A stretch of 64,000 bases of DNA from Jaenimonas drosophilae (Eukaryota; Euglenozoa; Kinetoplastea; Trypanosomatida; Trypanosomatidae), in assembly GCA_030849065.1 (NCBI GenBank), contig JASAON010001647.1, positions 100,277 to 164,276 of the forward strand, given 5' to 3'. The notes beneath the pieces are model-generated. The model searched no databases, was not told the DNA's origin, and saw nothing but the letters and a program-made list of their open reading frames with translations. The stretch's first letter is position 1. Each line of letters begins with the position of its first letter. Shown here one piece after another: positions 10,136 through 19,702 of the stretch. Position numbers and translations under genes: made by a program.

Positions 10136-11542
10136 TCACAAGTCTGTGTCATCGTGGGACTCACGCACCACCTCATCATCACCACAAACCTCATTCAACT
10201 CTCGTTGTTGGTTGGCCAACATCCACGTGCTTGACATTTCGGCGGTTGGGGCGTATAGTGGATCCGCCAACCCACTCTCCTCCCCCGACCACACCCGCAA
10301 CTCCGCACAAATAGCCCGCATGAGTGAGAGTGGCTGTGTAGATGCCGGCACCAGATCCTGGCCCAGCTCCCACAGCATAATGCCGCCCAACCCACGTGCA
10401 CGTGCAAGCCGCATCTTTTGCTGCACCTCAGCATAACTAGAGAAGAGAAAGCCGTCCACGGAGTGACGTCTTCGTCGCTGATCGAGGGTGGCAACGTTGC
10501 TGTGCTCTCCATCCACATCCCGGTGCTGCAAGGCAGAGTAGGTTTCCGCCTGCCCATCCCTCACGCGCCGTCCATAAAAGGGAATGCCAAGGGTGAGCTT
10601 CGCCACATCGCCACGCAGACGTCCGTCGGTGTTCGTCTCGGAGGCTAACTTGGCACGATGTGGGCGGCGTTTGGCGTCACTTGGACGATCTCCCGGAGGC
10701 GGAGGTGTCGCGGTGGGCCGTCGAGGTTTTAGAAGAGCCTCAACGTAGTTCCCGCTGAGCACCTCCATGGCGAATGCAAGACTGCTGTGATGGCCGTCGT
10801 CGGACTCACTCGGTGCATCATAGGCCATCCAGTGGACGAAGTCAAGCCAGGGAAGCAGGCGATGGCTCTGCATGATGGGCAGAATCTGCGGATGAGGATG
10901 GAGGGCCATGGTGAGGATGGGTCTTTTCGTTGGTGTGTCGGCCCGACGTGGATGATAGCTCAGCCCACTACGCAGCTCACTCAGCCACGCCCCAAGGCAC
11001 CTCCACTCGTCTTGTGTTTGGGGGTACTCCCAGTTCAGATCCACCCCATCCAATGATTTATCTGCCATGAAACTGCGCAGTTCCCGCATCACCTCACGAC
11101 GGGAGGTGCGATTGCAAATCATGTGCGAGAAGCCCTCACTTCGACCTCCACCGCCAATACTCACGAGCAGCTGTACGCCGTAACGGTGTGCCATAGCGCG
11201 GATGGACGACCACGCCTCCCCTGACGGAAGCCGCTCCGTCTTGGCGAGCGCCGCCGCTGCTCCAGGGCGGCTCGCAATCTCCAAACTGAAGAAGATAAGG
11301 TGTGTAAGTCCGTGGCGGAAGAATTCTTCATAGGGAAAGCCATCCAGGCGGTACTCGGGTAAATAACCAAAGACGGCAACGCTACGGTTGTGTTGATCCT
11401 CGTGTGAGGTGGAGGAGGAAGATGCAGAAGCGGGGTCGATGAGACCGCCAACGAGGATGGCTGCCCACACCATCAGGACGAGGTGCAGAGGCACCATGCT
11501 GCCACAGCCGCTGCTCCGTGTGCATTCATGGAGACTCTTCAT
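10136..11542 (-). CDS. Secreted glycoside hydrolase family 18 (chitinase-like) protein
   Basis: The product from the ATG at 11542 is 468 residues. A hydrophobic segment at about residues 16-40 (VPLHLVLMVWAAILVGG, ending in ASA) looks like a signal peptide, which is why I prefer this start over the end of the open frame at 11833. The fold is read from the beta-strand motif LLVSIGGGG, the catalytic motif DGVDLNWEYP at residues 165-174, and a WMAYD motif in the later barrel strand. The catalytic glutamate, Glu172, is kept. The third acidic position of the DxxDxDxE motif is Asn170 instead of Asp, which could weaken or change catalysis, so chitinase activity is not assured. Leishmania encodes a GH18 chitinase, so the family is expected in this lineage. 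The product is probably secreted or enters the endomembrane system. Confidence 0.87.
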   Translation of the reverse strand: MKSLHECTRSSGCGSMVPLHLVLMVWAAILVGGLIDPASASSSSTSHEDQHNRSVAVFGYLPEYRLDGFPYEEFFRHGLTHLIFFSLEIASRPGAAAALAKTERLPSGEAWSSIRAMAHRYGVQLLVSIGGGGRSEGFSHMICNRTSRREVMRELRSFMADKSLDGVDLNWEYPQTQDEWRCLGAWLSELRSGLSYHPRRADTPTKRPILTMALHPHPQILPIMQSHRLLPWLDFVHWMAYDAPSESDDGHHSSLAFAMEVLSGNYVEALLKPRRPTATPPPPGDRPSDAKRRPHRAKLASETNTDGRLRGDVAKLTLGIPFYGRRVRDGQAETYSALQHRDVDGEHSNVATLDQRRRRHSVDGFLFSSYAEVQQKMRLARARGLGGIMLWELGQDLVPASTQPLSLMRAICAELRVWSGEESGLADPLYAPTAEMSSTWMLANQQRELNEVCGDDEVVRESHDDTDL

Positions 11543-11825
11543 GGATAGCTTCCTGCCTGTGTCGGGTACATGACGAAGAACAACACAACACCAATAGAGT
11601 AGGGATAAGAAGAGGGGATGAGAGATGCTGGCAGCTTCAATGGCGTGGCATGGAACCAAGAAGCAGGAATGCGGAAGGGTAGCGGTGCCACAGCCCATGA
11701 TATGTACTCTCTCGGCAAGTGTTTGTTTGATTGAAGAGTGGCAACTCTGGCGAACAGCGAACAACACCAACTCCATCATCACCAGAGTTGATGGCAGCAG
11801 AGTCGCACAGCCCAAGCTGCGGGTG

Positions 11826-13793
11826 CTAGCCAAGGGCTAATAAGCCCAAAGACGTCCACAGCACCACCGTTAGAATGCAACAAATGTACTGGAAGAAGAG
11901 CATCTTCGCCCATGGGTAGGTCATGAAGTCGCGTGCGGTAAAGAGCAACGTGCTATTGATGGCGGATGGAGCACCAAGCTCCATGAACAGCACCAACAGC
12001 AACGTGCGGTTCTCGCTTTCTTCCCCGAGAAAGAAGAAGGGCATGACACGACGAATCGTCACGAGTATCACGAAGGAGCAGAGTGGAATGATCAGCAGCC
12101 GAGATGCGAGTGCGGTCCAGACGAAGCGCTTATTCACCCCGGCCAGGGAGAGCGCCTGAGTCACACGAGCTGCCATGGATTTGGTCGTCTTCTCCGCCTC
12201 CGACCCTGCCGATGCGCTCACCAATGAGCCGGCAGGTCCTTCTTGGATGATCTCCTGGAGGCAGGTTGTTTGGTGCAGATCGACATCATCCAGGGCCTCA
12301 TGCACCTCGTTATACCAGTCAGCGTAGCTCCCATCCTCGCCAAGGAGCTCAAGATCCTCAGCGCTGAGGGGAAAATGTGTGTTTTGGGGGCATTCGCGCG
12401 TCTGAACGACGATAGTACCGGCCGCCGCAGTGGCCTTGGTGGAGCCCACCAAGTTCGCCCCAAGAAGGAGCAAGGCAGAGGGGATGGTGCCTTGGGAGAT
12501 GAGGGTGATGGCATCCATGATCATCTCCAGTGGGCCACCAAAGAACAGACCTCGAAGAGGGGGAATGATGCCAATAATGACGCTAATCACAATGGACATG
12601 AAAGGGACGTTGGTGAGCAGCCGCCAACCCATGCGGCGGGAGCTGCGCATGATCTTGGCCAGACGAGATGGACCACCATGCGTTTTAAGATCACGTTCAT
12701 AGACAACGCGAATGGAACGGCTGGCAGACCAGTCATAATCCACCCGCTCCACCGACGCTTCCACGGCTGTTCCGACGCCGCGGTAGGTACTAGACAGGGG
12801 AGCATCCGTTTGCGCCCCAGCCTCCTCACGATCCACCACAATCACCAGAGCACTTGAGCTCGACGATGCGGACGATGCTTTGATATGATGCGGAGTCATT
12901 GTAGAAGAATGGGAGGAGGAGGGAAAGGCCTCCAGTTGGGCAATGGTCATGAGGGGAGAGCAGGTGCCGAGGACAGCTGTCTGTGTTGCAGCATCACTCC
13001 GCAACAAGTGAGTACGGTGGCGCTCCATGATTTCACGAATACGACGTCGCTTGATGGAGTCCGACTGGGCCCTCTCCACCATGTTGGGGCCGAATGCCCA
13101 CAGGTACAACGTGCACACAACGCTGAAGACGAAGATGTAGGCGCTGCCGCGTGAGAAGTCAATCCAATCCAACGACAGAGATAAGTTCTGCAGCAGGGAG
13201 AGGGGCAAGGTGACGGTGTTCTGGATGGAACATGCCACAACGGTACCCCAAAAGTAGCCCGGGTACTCCTCCACCACTCGAGAAGGCGCCTCCAATAGTG
13301 GCACCACATCTCGTCCAGTGACACCGAGGCCCCGAAGACGCTCACTCAAGACGACCAACACGTATGGGCTCCCTTGGTGCCGTGTGCGATGGACCTCTGC
13401 CTTGGTGGGTGTCGCATCTGCCGTTGTTGTTGGTGGTGGTGATGCGGGGTCATGGCGGAGCAACAGACGCACGTCCTTGGCCAACTCGTCCGGAACACCG
13501 TAGGCACGGGAAGGCACCCGGAAGATCAGCGCAGGAAGTATCAGTCCGCTTCCGAGGCCAATGGCAATCAGCAAAAGAGCAAAGATAACGAGGATGCTGC
13601 ATTGCATGAGTACCTCAACGTCTACGGACTTGGTCGTGTTGGCGATGGTAAGGCAGGGAAGGAGGACATTGGAGATCAAGAAGCTGAAGTCGCGCAGGGT
13701 GCTACTAACGTTAGGGATGGAGGCGCAGGTCATTGCGCCGACCAAGACGGCAACAATGACCTTTGCCACGGCCAGCACCACAACATCGAGCAT
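11826..13793 (-). CDS. Auxin efflux carrier / PIN-LIKES (PILS) family membrane transporter
   Basis: This is a multi-pass membrane protein of 655 residues from the ATG at 13793. Hydrophobic helices cluster at the two ends, with a long hydrophilic loop rich in Ser, Thr and charged residues between them, the PIN and PILS layout. Family-like stretches include ISNVLLPCLTIANTT near the N-terminus, a GTVVACSIQNTVTLPLSLL helix, and a C-terminal block with GGPLEMIMDAITLISQGTIP followed by LLLGANLVG. The open frame continues 100 codons upstream to 14093, but that portion is Cys- and Trp-rich with no family similarity, and the first transmembrane helix starts directly after the chosen methionine. In plants relatives move auxin across the plasma or ER membrane. 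The substrate in a protist is unknown. Confidence 0.85.
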   Translation of the reverse strand: MLDVVVLAVAKVIVAVLVGAMTCASIPNVSSTLRDFSFLISNVLLPCLTIANTTKSVDVEVLMQCSILVIFALLLIAIGLGSGLILPALIFRVPSRAYGVPDELAKDVRLLLRHDPASPPPTTTADATPTKAEVHRTRHQGSPYVLVVLSERLRGLGVTGRDVVPLLEAPSRVVEEYPGYFWGTVVACSIQNTVTLPLSLLQNLSLSLDWIDFSRGSAYIFVFSVVCTLYLWAFGPNMVERAQSDSIKRRRIREIMERHRTHLLRSDAATQTAVLGTCSPLMTIAQLEAFPSSSHSSTMTPHHIKASSASSSSSALVIVVDREEAGAQTDAPLSSTYRGVGTAVEASVERVDYDWSASRSIRVVYERDLKTHGGPSRLAKIMRSSRRMGWRLLTNVPFMSIVISVIIGIIPPLRGLFFGGPLEMIMDAITLISQGTIPSALLLLGANLVGSTKATAAAGTIVVQTRECPQNTHFPLSAEDLELLGEDGSYADWYNEVHEALDDVDLHQTTCLQEIIQEGPAGSLVSASAGSEAEKTTKSMAARVTQALSLAGVNKRFVWTALASRLLIIPLCSFVILVTIRRVMPFFFLGEESENRTLLLVLFMELGAPSAINSTLLFTARDFMTYPWAKMLFFQYICCILTVVLWTSLGLLALG

Positions 13794-14225
13794 ATGGCGT
13801 TGTGCGTGGAGGGAACAGAGGAAATTAAAGGTGGGACGAGTAGTACCGCAGCTATCCAGATCCAGCTTTTGAGGACGATAGATGCAGCTAGGACACCGTT
13901 CCGCAGGAACAAGGCGGGCACGTTGACTTGCCCAGCACCAACGATAGGAACAGCAGGGAGAGAGGTACCACCAGATTCTCTCCGGTAGTTGTGTTAGAAT
14001 ACGTTTTATGGATTGATTAGATGCTTGGGTGCCTACGACCTGGGTGTGTGACGGAGAAATGGGAGACATGAGTGAGTGATCCATCAAGCACACACAGGAG
14101 AAGCTGACGAAGGACAGATAAACTGTGAAAGTTGTTTGGTCATGGCATCTTGTGCCATTGGCTTAGGAACCTCCATCGGCAGGAGAAATTATGGGCTCTC
14201 GATGACACCACCCTGTGCAACGCCG

Positions 14226-15758
14226 CTACCGAAGCTCCATCCGCTGACTAGGTGAGAGGTAGGAGCCACTGATGCGTCGAATCCACGATCCCCAGCCCTC
14301 ACTCTGCTCCGGCTTCCTGTACTTCTGTTGGAGATAGGGGTGGCCTTGGGGGAGGTAGCTCTCTACGTCATATGTGACGTCGGGATTCAGCACGGAAAAA
14401 AAGCCATCTTGCACTTCGTGAGTGAAGTCAAATGGAACGCGATTGGGTCCGTACTGGGAGAGGTGCGCCCGCAAGAGATCACGGAACTCGTGGATGTTGG
14501 CAACTGAGCCCATCTTTGCCTTACCTCGCTCCACATTGTCCTGGAATGTCATGAGTACGGTGGATGGGCTCGTCATACAGTGGCACAGCACCACCGGACG
14601 ACCCGCAAAGGCCATACGCCAGTTCTGCACCATGTGATAGAGAAAGGCAGCATCACCATTGGGAACCGCCACCGCCACGCAGCCTGACGAGCTCAGGCAG
14701 TTACGAATGTTGGAGAGGAAGTCGAGCTGGCCAAATCGGGTACTCAGCCGACCGGAGCCATCCATGGTGTTGACGAGAATGAGATCGTATCGCTTCGTCT
14801 GCTCCTTCGTGTCCTGGGCACTCACACGAGCCGACAGCAGCCGAACGTACTCGGCAGGGTCACTGAGGTGGAGCGAGAGGTTGCTGGTCTCCTGGAGCCC
14901 TAGAAACCGGCGGCACAGCCGGATGAGCGTACCATCACGCTCCACGACATCCACGTTGAAGTTGGGGTAGCCATTCGCCAGCCAGCGAGGGAGCTCACCA
15001 CTGTGCAGGCCCAACACCAAGGTCTCGATCGTGGGCTGGCGGACAAAGGAAAAGCGTATTGGCATCACAATCTTGGCAGCATCCCGCAAGACTTGGACCG
15101 GCCCAAGCGACAGCATCAGCTTTCGAGAGCACTCATCCTCAAGATGCCCACTCATGGGGAGGCAGTTGTTGCTCTCGTCGATACTCCGGCACTTCACGAT
15201 GCCATGAATGACATCATCCCCGCTGGAGGAGGATGTCTTCGACTTGCTTGACGCTTCTCCATCCAATTGGCAGTAGTGCACGCTGCGATAGACCACATCA
15301 TCACGCCGCGTTGGGTCGTACTCGGGTAGCTCCATGCAAATAACCTCCGGAGGTGCTTCAGAACCAGAGCTCCGGAGCTCACTTGTCTCAGCGTGAACCA
15401 ATCGTGGGCGGCGCATCTGCTCCTCCTTCGCCACGCTATCCGACTGGGGCTCGTACAGGCCCCCGTTGATGTCGGAAGGTTCCTGGGAATTGTTGCTACC
15501 AAACCCCCATAAGGAGTTGTGCTCCGCTTGCATTGGCACACGTGGGCTGGGTCGAAGCAAAGCAATGCGCTCCCGGCGTGGAGCAATGAGTCGCTCCGAT
15601 ACGCGCCAGGCAAGGTAGCTCCCCAATATCCCAGACAAGATGAGAATATATGGAGATGTCAATCCCTTATCCAGCTCTGTGAAGAAGAAGCGAGAGAGGC
15701 GGTGAACGTAGGGCCGCTTCGCACGCTGCCCCACCAAGAAGGCATCACCGGGCGGCAT
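14226..15758 (-). CDS. Membrane-anchored spermidine-synthase-fold methyltransferase-like protein
   Basis: The product is 510 residues from the ATG at 15758. One transmembrane helix lies near residues 30-50 (SPYILILSGILGSYLAW) followed by a basic stretch, so the protein is probably anchored. From about residue 240 there is a class I Rossmann fold of the spermidine synthase type: LVLGLHSGELPRWL at the motif I position, VDVVERDGTLIRL at motif II with the acidic end of strand beta-2, and YDLILVNTMDGSG at the position of the catalytic-loop strand. Motif I is GLHSG rather than the usual GxGxG, and the polyamine-synthase active-site aspartates are not obvious. It may therefore be a methyltransferase relative of the METTL13 kind or an inactive homologue rather than a true spermidine synthase. 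A Ser-rich linker separates anchor and domain. Confidence 0.65.
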   Translation of the reverse strand: MPPGDAFLVGQRAKRPYVHRLSRFFFTELDKGLTSPYILILSGILGSYLAWRVSERLIAPRRERIALLRPSPRVPMQAEHNSLWGFGSNNSQEPSDINGGLYEPQSDSVAKEEQMRRPRLVHAETSELRSSGSEAPPEVICMELPEYDPTRRDDVVYRSVHYCQLDGEASSKSKTSSSSGDDVIHGIVKCRSIDESNNCLPMSGHLEDECSRKLMLSLGPVQVLRDAAKIVMPIRFSFVRQPTIETLVLGLHSGELPRWLANGYPNFNVDVVERDGTLIRLCRRFLGLQETSNLSLHLSDPAEYVRLLSARVSAQDTKEQTKRYDLILVNTMDGSGRLSTRFGQLDFLSNIRNCLSSSGCVAVAVPNGDAAFLYHMVQNWRMAFAGRPVVLCHCMTSPSTVLMTFQDNVERGKAKMGSVANIHEFRDLLRAHLSQYGPNRVPFDFTHEVQDGFFSVLNPDVTYDVESYLPQGHPYLQQKYRKPEQSEGWGSWIRRISGSYLSPSQRMELR

Positions 15759-16127
15759 GTAGATGGAGGCGGAGGTGGAGTTGTGAGTGTGGGAATGCCC
15801 AACGATAAATGGGGAGATGAGATACCTTCGGCAACCCTGTTCCAGTGTGGCGGTGCTGTCATGAATTGCAACGTGCAGCATAGTACACCAAGAAAAAGCA
15901 GAAGGTCGAAAGGAGAGACGGTGTGCAGTCAGCATGATTCATCACGAAATGATAAAATCAGCAGTTGCGTAGGAAGCAGCAATGAGAGACATCTCGCATC
16001 GTGGAATGTATATGATCGTTGTACAGCACCGAGGATCTGTCTCAGACAGAATAGAAAACAAAGCGCATGACGGTGTGAAAAGAGGTGAAGTAGTCTATCG
16101 GTGAAGATGGATCAACGAGTTGGTCCT

Positions 16128-17420
16128 CTAGGAGATGCAGTCAGACAGTCCGAGTGCCTTCAGCCGCGAAGCAATGGTGCGGCAAGCCTCACAACGTCGC
16201 CCTTCGTACAAACCGCCAAAGCAGCGGGGATTGATAGCGTCGCTTGTGCCACAGTCTCTCGCCCACGTGCCGTCTCCAGTCAACGAAGAATGGGTCGCCC
16301 CACTTTGCGTGAGGCCGTTGCGGTCGTGTCGGCCTGGCCATGGACGCACGTCGCTGATGCGCAACGGGCGAGGGGAGCCACAGAGTGGGCAGGAAGAGGT
16401 GGCGGCATTCTTCACGGCGGCCAGGCTTCGATTCTCCCCTACTCCTGCCGTCACGCCAACACACTTCTTGTAGTATCTAGTACGATAGAGTTCATCCATC
16501 GAGGGACGTGACGTCCACATGGGTGAATCGGTTTGAGGTTGAGAGCAACGTACTGCGTTGGGGGTCTGTTCAAGCCAAGAACAAGTGGTCGTCACCAACT
16601 CTGGATGAGCAGCCCCAAACAACACCCATTCATGGAAGGAGAGACGTCCATCACGGTTCAAATCGGCCATGGAAAAGAGCTCCTGCAGCGACAGCCGATG
16701 CTCCCGTCGCAAAACCTCTTCCCAAGAGGCTAAAGGGCTGTCGTGGTGATGCCTCGTCGATATGCTAGACGAAAGGGAGTACAGGTCGCTCAGGATGAGG
16801 TGGGACCTCGTTGTCCCAGCGGCTCTCAGCGCTGCTGAGAAAACGAGTGCCAGACGCTCGTCGTCACCACGTCCAGCCACTGGCGTAGGTGTAGATGACT
16901 GTGCTGCCCTCCAACCTAGCCCCAACTTGTCACTCGGTTCATTGAAGCTAATCGTCTGCTCTGGTGGTGCAATCCGTCCTGGAAGATCCTCCGCCACCAA
17001 ACCAACTCTCGAGCTCGAAGATGGAACCACAGGCGCAGACACATCTTCTTCCATGGATGGTGCCTTGATCGCACCCGCCTGAGATGGTGGTGAGAAGCAG
17101 TAGAGCTGGCACCCAGTTGGTAGCTGGGCCGCACTAAAGACCTCTACCCATGACAGAGATGCCTCTTCAAAGACACACATCTGATCAACCAAAAATGTTG
17201 GCGGGGGTGGGCAGGTATGACCGCGGTGTGGGTACCGCTCCCGAGGATGGAGCATCGACCGCACCATGGCTTCGTCCACGCGTCCAGAGCGGAGAAGCGT
17301 GGTAAAGACTGCCTCGCTCGCATGAATCACTTCATGTAGTGGCGGTCGAGCTGGGAAGATCAACTGAATGTTTCGCTTCGAACCGCTAATGTCAGCTGCG
17401 ATAGCGACAAGGTACACCAT
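16128..17420 (-). CDS. BILBO1-like protein: N-terminal BILBO1-type domain, EF-hand, C-terminal Cys pairs
   Basis: The N-terminus (MVYLVAIAADI ... KRNIQLIFPARPPL ... LSWVEVFSAAQLPTGCQLYCF) matches the pattern of the N-terminal domain of BILBO1, the flagellar pocket collar scaffold of trypanosomes. A canonical EF-hand loop, DLNRDGRLSFHE, follows at about residue 245, and the next residues also resemble the BILBO1 EF-hand region. Unlike BILBO1 there is no long coiled coil. The last 80 residues instead carry CPLC and CEAC pairs that could bind zinc. I chose the ATG at 17420. An in-frame ATG lies at 17510, but the first AG after the minus-strand polypyrimidine tract (17540-17575) is at 17502-17501, downstream of that ATG, and the domain starts exactly at 17420. 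The product is 430 residues. The role, perhaps at the flagellar pocket or basal body, is inference. Confidence 0.75.
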   Translation of the reverse strand: MVYLVAIAADISGSKRNIQLIFPARPPLHEVIHASEAVFTTLLRSGRVDEAMVRSMLHPRERYPHRGHTCPPPPTFLVDQMCVFEEASLSWVEVFSAAQLPTGCQLYCFSPPSQAGAIKAPSMEEDVSAPVVPSSSSRVGLVAEDLPGRIAPPEQTISFNEPSDKLGLGWRAAQSSTPTPVAGRGDDERLALVFSAALRAAGTTRSHLILSDLYSLSSSISTRHHHDSPLASWEEVLRREHRLSLQELFSMADLNRDGRLSFHEWVLFGAAHPELVTTTCSWLEQTPNAVRCSQPQTDSPMWTSRPSMDELYRTRYYKKCVGVTAGVGENRSLAAVKNAATSSCPLCGSPRPLRISDVRPWPGRHDRNGLTQSGATHSSLTGDGTWARDCGTSDAINPRCFGGLYEGRRCEACRTIASRLKALGLSDCIS

Positions 17421-17927
17421 CTCACCCTGCTTCTCCAATTGGATATCTTCCAACAATGCGGTTGGCTCGATTCGTGTTGGCGCAATGGCAGTGGTTCTGT
17501 CTAGTGGCATTCACGCACCAAGAGTGAGAAGCACAAGTTATAATACCATAGAAGAAGAAAGAGAGAAGGGGGGCAACTTTTCCAACAGCAACAAGCAATC
17601 TGCTACATGAGTATCGGAACGAGGGTTGTGCATCAACCGCCCCACCCCCGCCATCCATACCATTCAATGGGAACAAGCATCGATCACCTCCACATGGTCC
17701 ATCCAAAAATTAATCGGCACAGTTTCATTGAGGCCAGAAGATCAAACCATGCACGTCTCGTCGTGACGGCCATACAACGGTGTTATTCAATATGAGCAAA
17801 CGTGAAATCAGGTTGTGGTATGTAGATACACACGTAGAGAACCAGCCACCTGTCTCTCTCTATTGGCGACGGTTGGAGTAGGGTGTGCACCAGAAACTGA
17901 TGCCGTTTCCGAAGACCACCAGAAGCA

Positions 17928-18818
17928 CTAATCATCCAAATCGTCCTCGTCAAAGGGCATGAAGCTCTCCTCGCACCCACACGAATACTTTTGGTTTGGG
18001 TTCTTGAAGGTGAACTTCTCCTCCACATTGCGGACGACATAATCCATCTCGGTTCCAATCACATAAAAAAGCGCATCCGCATCGACGATCACCTTCACCC
18101 CATCCTGCTCCACCACCACGTCGTCGAGAAGGCCTGATCCAAAGCGCCGTTGTGGGCTGCTTCCATTGGCCTCCGTTCCCTGTCCCTGCATCTTCTCAAC
18201 CTGAGACGGAAAGGCGTAGTTCACGGTGTAGCTGTAGCCACTGCAACCACGTCTGCGCACCCCAATACGAATGCCAACAGGTAGTTCGTACCCACCCTTC
18301 TCTCCCGTGGGAGGTGGATGATTGATGGCGAACTGACTCAGTAGGTACTTCACTCGACGCTGTGCCTGTGGAGACAGCACAAAGGCTGCCTTGTTCTTGA
18401 AGAGCAACTGGCGTTTTTGCAGGGCAGAGAGCTGACGCTGGGCAACCGGGCCCTGATCCTCCGCACAGTTGGAGCGCGCGCCAAACAAGATGGCGGCCTC
18501 GGGTGCAGGTGTTGATCGGCCACGGGATGAGGATCCAGCCGCGGCACGTCGCGGAATGGGAACAGTCCCGCTTCCCTTGTGAGAAGATTTGTATAACTGT
18601 GCCACAGGGGGAGAAGATTGGGCACTGGTCGCTGCGGTCGATGTTGACCCAGGGTTCACATCGGCGACGGTAGAGGTACTTCGCCAGGCAATCCCCATTG
18701 AGGGTCGTGCAAATGTCGGTACGGAGGAGAGTCGGCGAAAGGCTGCAGGGATGCGTACCCCGCGGAGGAGCGGAACACCTCTGACAAAGCGTGGAATGGA
18801 ACGCGCAGATGATAGCAT
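17928..18818 (-). CDS. ISCA1: Mitochondrial iron-sulfur cluster assembly protein, ISCA1 type
   Basis: A-type scaffold protein that helps mature mitochondrial 4Fe-4S proteins. The C-terminal third is the HesB/IscA domain with all three cluster-binding cysteines: Cys192 in RRGCSGYSY, and Cys280 and Cys282 in YSCGCEESF. The string GTEMDYV and the phrase NPNQKYSCGCEESF are typical of ISCA1 rather than ISCA2. The first half (about 150 residues) is Arg-, Ser- and Ala-rich with few acidic residues, fitting a mitochondrial presequence plus an extended linker. At 296 residues it is much longer than the roughly 130 residues of animal ISCA1. A T tract on the minus strand (18839-18852) followed by AG at 18832-18831 gives a clear trans-splice acceptor, leaving a leader of about a dozen bases before the ATG. 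Confidence 0.94.
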   Translation of the reverse strand: MLSSARSIPRFVRGVPLLRGVRIPAAFRRLSSVPTFARPSMGIAWRSTSTVADVNPGSTSTAATSAQSSPPVAQLYKSSHKGSGTVPIPRRAAAGSSSRGRSTPAPEAAILFGARSNCAEDQGPVAQRQLSALQKRQLLFKNKAAFVLSPQAQRRVKYLLSQFAINHPPPTGEKGGYELPVGIRIGVRRRGCSGYSYTVNYAFPSQVEKMQGQGTEANGSSPQRRFGSGLLDDVVVEQDGVKVIVDADALFYVIGTEMDYVVRNVEEKFTFKNPNQKYSCGCEESFMPFDEDDLDD

Positions 18819-18830
18819 GATGGTGATTTC

Positions 18831-18853
18831 CTGAGAATATGAAAAAAAAAAAG
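18831..18853 (-). promoter_or_regulatory. Probable trans-splice acceptor of ISCA1 (polypyrimidine tract plus AG)
   Basis: On the minus strand a run of eleven or more T residues, then CATATTCT, is followed by CAG thirteen bases before the ISCA1 start. This is the textbook arrangement of a spliced-leader addition site in trypanosomatids. Its use is inferred from position only. Confidence 0.6.
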
Positions 18854-19102
18854 AACTTTTTTCTGTCGAAGGTTGTAGTGCCTAAGTAGCTTCCACTGAA
18901 AGAGTTGATGAGAAGAGAAGAGCAGGATTGGCATGCACTGCAAACAATGATCCATGGCCCTCTCCACATCCCTCAATGCAAGAGAACATGTGTCGTCAAG
19001 TACAAGACTTACGGATCCGTTTCGTGAATGTGATCAGCAACACATCTTAACAACAGGTCGACGTTTACTCGGTTACACGCAGTCACTCCTCCCTCACACA
19101 TT

Positions 19103-19702
19103 CTACGACTGTTGGGTAATGACAAGGACCTGTTCTGCGCTCAGCTCTGTCTGCTGAACCCCACTCAGACGAACAACGAACCGACGTGGCCCGCTGTATG
19201 TACTCCCCGTAGAGTCACGTCCAGCGCCGGAATTCTTCTTGGCGGAGGTCGGTCGGAAGATTGTTTCTCCAGTGACAGGATGAAGTAGCTCATGCGGACT
19301 TCGTTCAGCCACGACCGACAGCGATTCAACAAAACCCTTGGAGGAAAACTGCAGAGGAACCTTCAACGAGAGGGAATGGACTCGATCCAAAGCGTTTGAG
19401 TGAGATGATGATTTGGAGCTGGGGCAAAATATGTGGCTGGCAAGAGTAATGCGCAAGGGCTGGCCCGTGCCCTTCTCCACTACGGTGGCGATGAGAGAGA
19501 GGCGAACTGGTTCCTCAGTGGCATCACTGTCCTTTCCAGTTTCACCACCCTCCAACCTCATGGCTTCCTCAATCAGTAAGATGTTGGTGACGATGGCTGA
19601 AAATGAATTCGTCATGCTAACCTGGCCACCGGCTCCGGGGCACAGATGCAGTTCCTCCGCCGGACGAAGGTCAGTGAAGAATGGTGTTTCAATCAACGGC
19701 AT
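19103..19702 (-). CDS. Small hypothetical protein, possibly nucleoplasmin-like fold
   Basis: The product is 199 residues, with no signal peptide or membrane helix. It begins MPLIETPFFTDLRPAEELHL and alternates short hydrophobic strands (SFSAIVTNILLIEEA, VRLSLIATVVEKGTG, VHSLSLKVPLQFSS), which suggests an all-beta domain of about 140 residues followed by a Ser/Gly/Lys-rich region and a final strand. The opening FF...L.P followed by strands of this spacing is loosely like the nucleoplasmin-type domain at the start of nuclear FKBPs, but I see no acidic tract and no FKBP domain. I regard the function as unknown. It is kept as a gene because it fills the position between ISCA1 and the coiled-coil gene on the same strand, has a T tract upstream (plus A run at 19806-19818), and uses codons like its neighbours. 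Confidence 0.6.
   Translation of the reverse strand: MPLIETPFFTDLRPAEELHLCPGAGGQVSMTNSFSAIVTNILLIEEAMRLEGGETGKDSDATEEPVRLSLIATVVEKGTGQPLRITLASHIFCPSSKSSSHSNALDRVHSLSLKVPLQFSSKGFVESLSVVAERSPHELLHPVTGETIFRPTSAKKNSGAGRDSTGSTYSGPRRFVVRLSGVQQTELSAEQVLVITQQS

Noticed and set aside
18196..18969. 257-codon minus-strand frame overlapping ISCA1
   Set aside because: Out of phase with the IscA domain and crosses the T tract of the splice signal.
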